From Holosporaceae bacterium 'Namur' (GTDB lineage Bacteria; Pseudomonadota; Alphaproteobacteria; Rickettsiales; Midichloriaceae): 21,609 nt of DNA. Under the pieces are notes generated by a model. That model did not search any database. It saw only the letters and a list, made by a program, of their open reading frames with translations, and was not told where the DNA came from. The DNA lies in assembly GCA_014116815.1 (NCBI GenBank), contig JACGYV010000022.1, positions 1 through 21,609 of the forward strand, written 5' to 3'. Position numbers and translations under genes: made by a program. How positions within the stretch are numbered: the first letter of the stretch is position 1; every line of letters starts with the position of its first letter. Below are positions 18,701 through 21,609 of this stretch, piece by piece.

Positions 18701-19565
18701 CCAGAAACTTTATTATCTCTTTACTCTTCTCAGCAGATACAAATTTAGTAACATAACTCATTATGTTTTCACTAGTAAACCCAATGTTCTCTAACTCTTC
18801 ATCTATACTAATTTGGAAACGTCCTACATGCCTAATTTTACTCGTTGGGCGTGATGTTATTACTATATTACTACTAGGTTCTGTTAATATTTCTTCTAAT
18901 AATTTACTAATCTTTCGACCCGCTGGGTTATGTAACTCCTCTATAACCTGTGCTATTTCATCATAACCATCCAAGATAAATAGAACATCCGTAAAATTTC
19001 CCAGATAATCATCTATTTCCCTTTCACTAGGTTTTAAGCTCTCACGCCCTCCCATACAATTTTGCCTTATAACAGCAGCTAAGTTAATCTCTTGTTCTTG
19101 TTCCAGTAAATCAGATACAATCCTCCTCAGTGGTAGCCATATTACTGCTTTAAACTTATCTTTCCATAACTCTCCTTTAGCCCACTTAACTGCTATATAT
19201 TGACATAATGTAGTTTTCCCTATCCCAGCTCTGCCATATATAGCTAACTTTTTAATATCCTTCCCTTCTCTTTTCTCAAAGAGTTTCTCGACTTCTATCG
19301 CCTCCTTCTCTTCATGTATAGATTCATATGTTTCCAACCTTTCATCTCTTACTACATTTCCTAAGGCATTATCTTTTTCTCCTCTACCTCCATTTTCTTT
19401 TAATTTCTTCTCCTTATCTTCTGCTACTTGCTTCTTAAGTATAGCTAAATTTATAAAACTTTCAGTTATAGAATATTGCTGACTACTTTCTGCAAACCTT
19501 GCAAGATACTCATAATTCTTGTAGTTGTCTTTTAATAATCTCTCAATATTGGAGGGGTTTCTCAT
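12744..19565 (-). CDS. Giant NACHT-HEAT-ankyrin-cysteine-protease-like protein with shared module and CaaX-like end
   Basis: A 2273-residue protein. Residues about 100-430 are a NACHT-type NTPase: Walker A GRAGIGKTT (111-119), Walker B VLFILDGYDE (194-203), the ITSRP sensor (236-240) and LTFQEYFAARYIA (416-427). Such STAND ATPases usually switch or oligomerise on ligand sensing. About 25 HEAT-like repeats of 34 residues follow (550-1398). Next are two ankyrin repeats (about 1520-1585), then a region homologous to the 1137-residue protein: GHCLYVSF (His1918), RIDNRW (Asp1937) and RQSDGNANCTMSS (Cys2045), a tentative clan CE-like site. One VEQTLVGMSG module lies at 2132-2247 and the end is SRCYLS. 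It starts 38 bp after the upstream gene with AGAGG ahead of ATG. Bacterial NACHT proteins can be antiphage sensors, but the ankyrins, protease-like segment and CaaX-like end favour a host-directed effector. Confidence 0.85.
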   Translation of the reverse strand: MRNPSNIERLLKDNYKNYEYLARFAESSQQYSITESFINLAILKKQVAEDKEKKLKENGGRGEKDNALGNVVRDERLETYESIHEEKEAIEVEKLFEKREGKDIKKLAIYGRAGIGKTTLCQYIAVKWAKGELWKDKFKAVIWLPLRRIVSDLLEQEQEINLAAVIRQNCMGGRESLKPSEREIDDYLGNFTDVLFILDGYDEIAQVIEELHNPAGRKISKLLEEILTEPSSNIVITSRPTSKIRHVGRFQISIDEELENIGFTSENIMSYVTKFVSAEKSKEIIKFLAFNKNIYGIAHIPINLELICYAWEELAREKNYTMSSLYKEICGKLLRRYLAKENNNGLITQEAEEIDEWEECKGIVLKLEELAIRGVRNNEIVISKTAVKEVLGREVKKVLKTGIIKNIGEDVHFIHLTFQEYFAARYIAKSIEEVGSDRYKEAVELIREHKYTPYYEVMWWYVAGVLYDRCKTNHDFIPLIRFWHLAEAEPRELVGICHIKLQIRCLDECGNDQTVSIHKGILENIKKWVYDIEVYMVISTLMVSNNICKEIIPVLINTLNNNEFFFSNRAAEILGYVGIRHGDIIVPALIKALNNNSNVVKHSVVEALGKVGIGHENIVVPVLINALNNNSNVVRHSVLNALNQVGEGHESIVIPALLVALKDSDYEGRYYAAQVLVNIGRGKADIVIPALINALKDNDKNVRSSVAKVLGKVGIGHENIVVPPLIVALKDSDKNVRSSVAKVLGKVGIGHENIVVPPLIVALKDSDKNVRSSVVEALGKVGIGHENIVVPALLVALKDSDYKVRRGATKALGKVGIGHTNKIIPALINALEDSDFEVRSRAAEALSKLETPVLINALKGSDYEVRSRAAEALGKVEIEKADIVIPALINALEDNDDWVIMNAAEALGKLGIGQADIVVPALIKALKNRNALVDGEWEVRSYIINVLHYMGVGHTEIIVPILINALKDSDYKVRDYAAEALGKVGIGYGNTVVPALINVLKDTNKNVKSSAAEALGKIGAGYADTVVPALLVALNDNNYWVRSKAAEGLGKVGIGHENIVVSPLIVALNDNNYWVRSKAAGALGKVGVGHESRVVPALLVALKDSDYKVRSKAAGALCKVGVGHESRVVPVLINILKNEDIDLIKYAAKILGKVGIGHADIVIPELIETLRNDAWCVRRDVVEALGQVGTGYGDIVIPVLINALRDNYAEVKSSAIEALGQVGTGYGDIVIPALINALKDSNDEVRNRAAEALSKIGVGHEDILVPELINALDNEGCWGIKNIQEMLHKIGERHKDIVVLELINALKNSNDKVRSRAAEALGQVGIRKADVVIPALINTLKDNYKEVRNRAAEALSKVGVGYEDIVVPEIINALKNSNDKVRSNIKEILRKIVIGQEERLGHIIADKITSNRDINEISREGSLKILNLYCFKHSSNQLWIGQFLDHFSLTNSHIRFNRNNLIVKDSGRTYDIEFTEFQKKTFLEAFKESAKNRGLSTEVYDYYLGQGTLGFRNEVGIIEKTELHKAAERGDINAVKAILAQGKIDINDQSNQYRETPLMLAAQNGHWDIVGFLVKNNAEINCFNQTVGGERKSVIGILTNVYEKHEYWLQSYNRINQLLMTARAVPFNDNVQAMSEDRKQMFLKALDEDSLNQLDAMLRNDNTDVNYYLDEDHTTLLMYTVKTRASNNIINKLIQSGASLTQLNKSKQNVFAICKKEIAKLTGTMSKDNIKGCLELLIRERKPISEARLNQAIEKLLSARLSGNNSDDVLDKVVSELTGCSSVIQYLNDNELRDIYRLHLGNILAINREHRGETKVEGNEATILLSMRIYLYIKLLLEMEQGKETKYIKPAQLKREILTTLETLNNERVRDFIDGIEISNELRQAQGLNIVEQIKNLKVGEEYSCQSGYQIGEIQSGHCLYVSFAKVEEDKIAIRIDNRWVKESRLDGRFHGVAPWTIMGDDNIPKIKSYLVGVAYLNDGREVEELKEYIEKVIQAISKTMSNANTAISYIYKTKFIQISNPREIETLTGHWIYHDRQSDGNANCTMSSHNLGVSVRNGRDAFIELCNYEKSEIWIDVETQYLEQKSPVISNTRFRGESTSLSWSERIRPTEEDKESKEGEVSVVSNTSSFSHTALMKKFQSVLGCSWDDVYSGIAVEQTLVGMSGITTPQTGACYRSKDVEGTMITTFSLRFANRQELTEFTNYYNRKFPGLLIDKSLEFQADSLIEINMDTRVLHNEVARSLGEFVVRSRTQDIPPRVDNSKMEESRCYLS
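12767..12771 (-). promoter_or_regulatory. Strong ribosome binding site inside the end of the preceding gene
   Basis: GGAGG sits 7 nt ahead of the ATG at 12759, within the last codons of the 2273-residue gene, just upstream of those for its CYLS end. It is the best Shine-Dalgarno in the window. It supports the overlapping start of the 510-residue gene over the next in-frame ATG (codon 17). Confidence 0.65.
15372..17918 (-). repeat. Array of about 25 HEAT-like repeats, 102-bp period
   Basis: Each unit encodes 34 residues close to the pattern IVVPALINALKDSD then VRSRAAEALGKVGIGHE. Most units are exactly 102 bp. Exceptions are a shortened pair near 16991-17102 and one lengthened unit (40 residues) near 16798-16917. 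Some neighbours are almost identical: 17281-17382 and 17383-17484 differ at two bases in 102. The array is therefore still being remodelled by unequal recombination or slippage. Confidence 0.85.
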
Positions 19566-19596
19566 ATATGCCTCTAATTTATTCTTAGCAAATTAA

Positions 19597-19613
19597 GGGG
19601 ATGTTATATCCCC
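19597..19613 (-). terminator. Hairpin overlapping the stop of the upstream gene
   Basis: On the minus strand GGGGAT, a 5-nt loop and ATCCCC form a perfect 6-bp stem across the stop codon of the gene ending at 19604, followed by TTAATTT. The U-tract is poor and the next gene starts only 38 bp later. An attenuator or an mRNA-processing element is as likely as full termination. Confidence 0.35.
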
Positions 19614-21609
19614 CTGCTACCTCTATCTTCTCTTTGTTCTTCTAAATCCATTGGAGATACTGCACTTCTAAACTGAGCTCGATTGTTAATAGGACTTATC
19701 CTTGAGGCATATCTTTCACTAAACTCTCCTGGTTTATTTCTACTAGTATCAAACCCATACTTAATCCAATCAGTAATATATCTAATAACAGGATCGTTAA
19801 TATCTTTTGGCAAACATGTTCTTACTAAGCTAAGATTGATTAGCCCTCTTTCATTACTCCCTGGTGTTATTGCCTCATTACTGCCATCTTTGATTTCTAC
19901 GTTTTGTATAAACCTATGATCTTTAATTAGTTGCGATCTCAACCACTCTATTCTATTCTCGCCATAGAAATCAAAGTGTCCTTCATTGTATAATTTCTTG
20001 AGATCTGGATTTATATTCAAGTAAAGATAGTTTAAAGTATTTCCTCCTTCTACTCGGTAATAAAAATGTATGTCTTTAGTTTTTAGCTTTCTTAGCTCTT
20101 CTTCAGGCCCTCTAAATAAATCTTTGAACCTTAAACCGGTATTACTTCTTTCTTCTGCTTCTCGGGTTAGTTCTGGGTTATGATTATTAAATCCTCTTGG
20201 TTTATTGTTGTTTGTAAATGCATATCTAATCCATTCTGATATATAGTTAACTAGTATGTCACTAGAAATTGGGAAGTTTAATGTTACTCCTTCTATTTCA
20301 ATAGGGCATCCTTCATTATTTGTAATGTACGCATCCTTTATTGCTTGCGAATTTCTTTGCAACAACCCTCTTAACCATTCAATCCTATTATGCCCTGCAT
20401 GGTCAAAATGCCCTTCATTATATAATCTTTTAATATCAGGCTCTGCATCTAAATAAAGTGTCTTTTTAGTATCTTGCTCTTCATATTCAAAATATATCCT
20501 TGCTCCCTTCAGCTCTCTTAACTCACCCATTGCTCCTTTAAATAAGCTACTAAATTCAACAGCACCTCTATTACTATGCATTATATTATACGGTCCTGGC
20601 TTACTTACTTTTCCAAATCCATATTTAATCCATTCTGATATATAGCTTATTAATTGATCACTATTAAACCTCGGTAAATTTAACACTATACTATTTAGTT
20701 CTAACCGCTCTCCATCTCTATTGGTTAATACTGCATTCATTATAGCTTGAGGATTATTTTCTAATAATTCCTTTAACCACAAAATCTTATTTTGACCATT
20801 TATATCAAAAAACTTCTCATTATAGAGCTTTTGAATATCAGGCTTTATATCTAGATATACATTTGCTACCCTGCCTTCTATTGTCTGGTATTCAAAATAT
20901 ATCCTTGCTGTCTCTAACTGGTTTAACTCCTCCTTCCTCCCATGAAATAATGAATTGAAGCTACACGTAAAACTTGATAATACTCTTTCTCTAGAGCCTT
21001 GAAGTGTATCTACTGCCCCTTCTCTCATAGTAGGACTATCCATTACATCATATAAAGCAACTCTAGTACTAGGAGAACTATTTACTCTTATCCCTGACTT
21101 CAATTCATTTATACATTCTTCTATCTCAGGTGCTAAGTGTATTATCCTCTTAATCCTTTCTTTTATTTCTTCAACACTTAACTCACCAAAAGTGATTATA
21201 TGCAATCTACTATGCTTTCTTCTGATGTCATATAGACCGATTATTTCTTCTAATTGACATTTTACTATTTCACTTAAAACCTCATCACTTAATAATCCCC
21301 TCTTATATTTTTTAAGTTTTAATATATAACTATCTTCTAATCTATTCCTGTCTCTAGATAACATCTCCTCTTTATGGTTAATAGCTTTGGTTCTGTAATG
21401 ATTTTTATAACCTAAGTAAAATCTTTCCCGCTCGCTTAAATTTGTTCTTGCACTTAAAGATTCTTGGTAATTTATATAGTTAAATAGATCCCAATACTGA
21501 CTAATATCTATATTTCCTGAGATTACGTCACTTAGCACATCAACTACACTTGTTATTGTATGATCACCAACCACCCTTCTTACCCCACGCATCGCCAAAT
21601 TAAACAGTG
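19604..21609 (-). CDS. Triple-repeat protein of unknown function, 5' end may lie outside the window
   Basis: I do not recognise this protein. At least 660 residues are visible. The frame stays open to the window edge; the first ATG is at 21592 (a TTG is at 21598), neither with a good ribosome binding site, so the true start may be upstream. After a charged, mostly helical-looking N-terminal part (to about 210) come three homologous units of about 125-140 residues, at about 213-337, 350-470 and 490-625. Each carries the same order of elements: ARIYFEY-like strand, YLD-x-PDI-KLYNEGHFD, G-NRIEWLR-LL, a variable loop, then YISEWI-YGF and KPG. No catalytic motif, signal peptide or membrane segment is apparent. 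The C-terminus (SPMDLEEQREDRGSRGI) resembles that of the 510-residue protein. It lies 38 bp upstream of the 2273-residue gene, so it is probably first in view of the transcript. Confidence 0.8.
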   Translation of the reverse strand, partial: LFNLAMRGVRRVVGDHTITSVVDVLSDVISGNIDISQYWDLFNYINYQESLSARTNLSERERFYLGYKNHYRTKAINHKEEMLSRDRNRLEDSYILKLKKYKRGLLSDEVLSEIVKCQLEEIIGLYDIRRKHSRLHIITFGELSVEEIKERIKRIIHLAPEIEECINELKSGIRVNSSPSTRVALYDVMDSPTMREGAVDTLQGSRERVLSSFTCSFNSLFHGRKEELNQLETARIYFEYQTIEGRVANVYLDIKPDIQKLYNEKFFDINGQNKILWLKELLENNPQAIMNAVLTNRDGERLELNSIVLNLPRFNSDQLISYISEWIKYGFGKVSKPGPYNIMHSNRGAVEFSSLFKGAMGELRELKGARIYFEYEEQDTKKTLYLDAEPDIKRLYNEGHFDHAGHNRIEWLRGLLQRNSQAIKDAYITNNEGCPIEIEGVTLNFPISSDILVNYISEWIRYAFTNNNKPRGFNNHNPELTREAEERSNTGLRFKDLFRGPEEELRKLKTKDIHFYYRVEGGNTLNYLYLNINPDLKKLYNEGHFDFYGENRIEWLRSQLIKDHRFIQNVEIKDGSNEAITPGSNERGLINLSLVRTCLPKDINDPVIRYITDWIKYGFDTSRNKPGEFSERYASRISPINNRAQFRSAVSPMDLEEQREDRGSRGI
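19726..20962 (-). repeat. Three tandem units of a roughly 130-residue unknown domain
   Basis: The units lie at about 20588-20962, 20189-20551 and 19724-20131. They share PDI/PDL-x-(K/R)LYNE, a HFD or FFD, G-x-N-(R/K)I-x-WL and a closing (E/D)WI-(K/R)Y-(G/A)F. The DNA is clearly diverged between copies, so the triplication is old compared with the HEAT and 1137-residue-gene duplications. Confidence 0.7.

Noticed and set aside
12744..19565. Interpretation of the NACHT giant as a stand-alone antiphage sensor
   Set aside because: Not excluded, but the ankyrins, protease-like segment, shared module, CaaX-like end and neighbouring U-box and Ulp1-like genes point to eukaryotic targets.
13416..20456. 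Many plus-strand open frames inside the large genes
   Set aside because: They are antisense shadows of repeat-rich coding sequence; their translations are Leu/Ser-rich, without conserved motifs or ribosome binding sites.
1..21609. tRNA, rRNA, riboswitch or replication origin
   Set aside because: None was seen on either strand; the AT-rich gaps contain no cloverleaf-like or conserved RNA structure that I could support by eye.

Overview
The window is AT-rich DNA, probably from a host-associated intracellular bacterium. The proteins are built from eukaryote-like parts: U-box, ankyrin, TPR, NACHT, HEAT, SUMO/NEDD8-type cysteine protease and CaaX-like C-termini. Decayed insertion sequences and a toxin-antitoxin remnant sit at one edge. 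The style fits a protist- or arthropod-associated Rickettsiales member (for example a Jidaibacter- or Orientia-like lineage). An Amoebophilus-type symbiont is the main alternative, although one very good GGAGG ribosome binding site argues mildly for a proteobacterium. This assignment is inference; the window has no rRNA or housekeeping gene.

Layout: every convincing gene is on the minus strand. Positions 1-2130 are a mobile-element scar: a serine recombinase, an IS256-type transposase fragment fused in frame to a VapC PIN-domain toxin remnant, and a second IS256-type fragment. Positions 2131-21609 form one long co-directional array. In transcription order (right to left) it holds: a triple-repeat protein of unknown function, open to the window edge (19604-21609); a 2273-residue NACHT-HEAT-ankyrin-cysteine-protease-like protein (12744-19565); a 510-residue candidate CE-clan protease or acetyltransferase (11227-12759); a 1137-residue U-box-ankyrin-cysteine-protease-like protein (7783-11196); a 600-bp gap; a decayed NACHT paralogue (6049-7182); a 364-residue U-box protein (4917-6011); and a 902-residue Ulp1/C48-like protease with TPRs (2131-4839). 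Most junctions are tight: 38 bp, a 16-bp overlap, 30 bp, 37 bp and 77 bp.

The genes share interchangeable parts. A roughly 115-residue module with the core VEQxLVGMAG occurs eight times in five loci: once in the 902-aa protein, twice in the 364-aa protein, three times in the 1137-aa protein, once in the 2273-aa protein and once as a remnant. I do not recognise it as a named domain. Three of the intact proteins, and the remnant's reading frame, end in C-[YC]-L-S, which resembles a eukaryotic farnesylation CaaX box. The 1137-aa and 2273-aa proteins share their C-terminal halves but have different N-termini (U-box versus NACHT-HEAT).

The most economical reading is a combinatorial family of translocated effectors. 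Ubiquitin-ligase parts and ubiquitin-like-protease parts would be attached to a common tail module and, in several cases, to host membranes by host prenylation. Whether they are secreted, and what the shared module does, cannot be settled from sequence alone.
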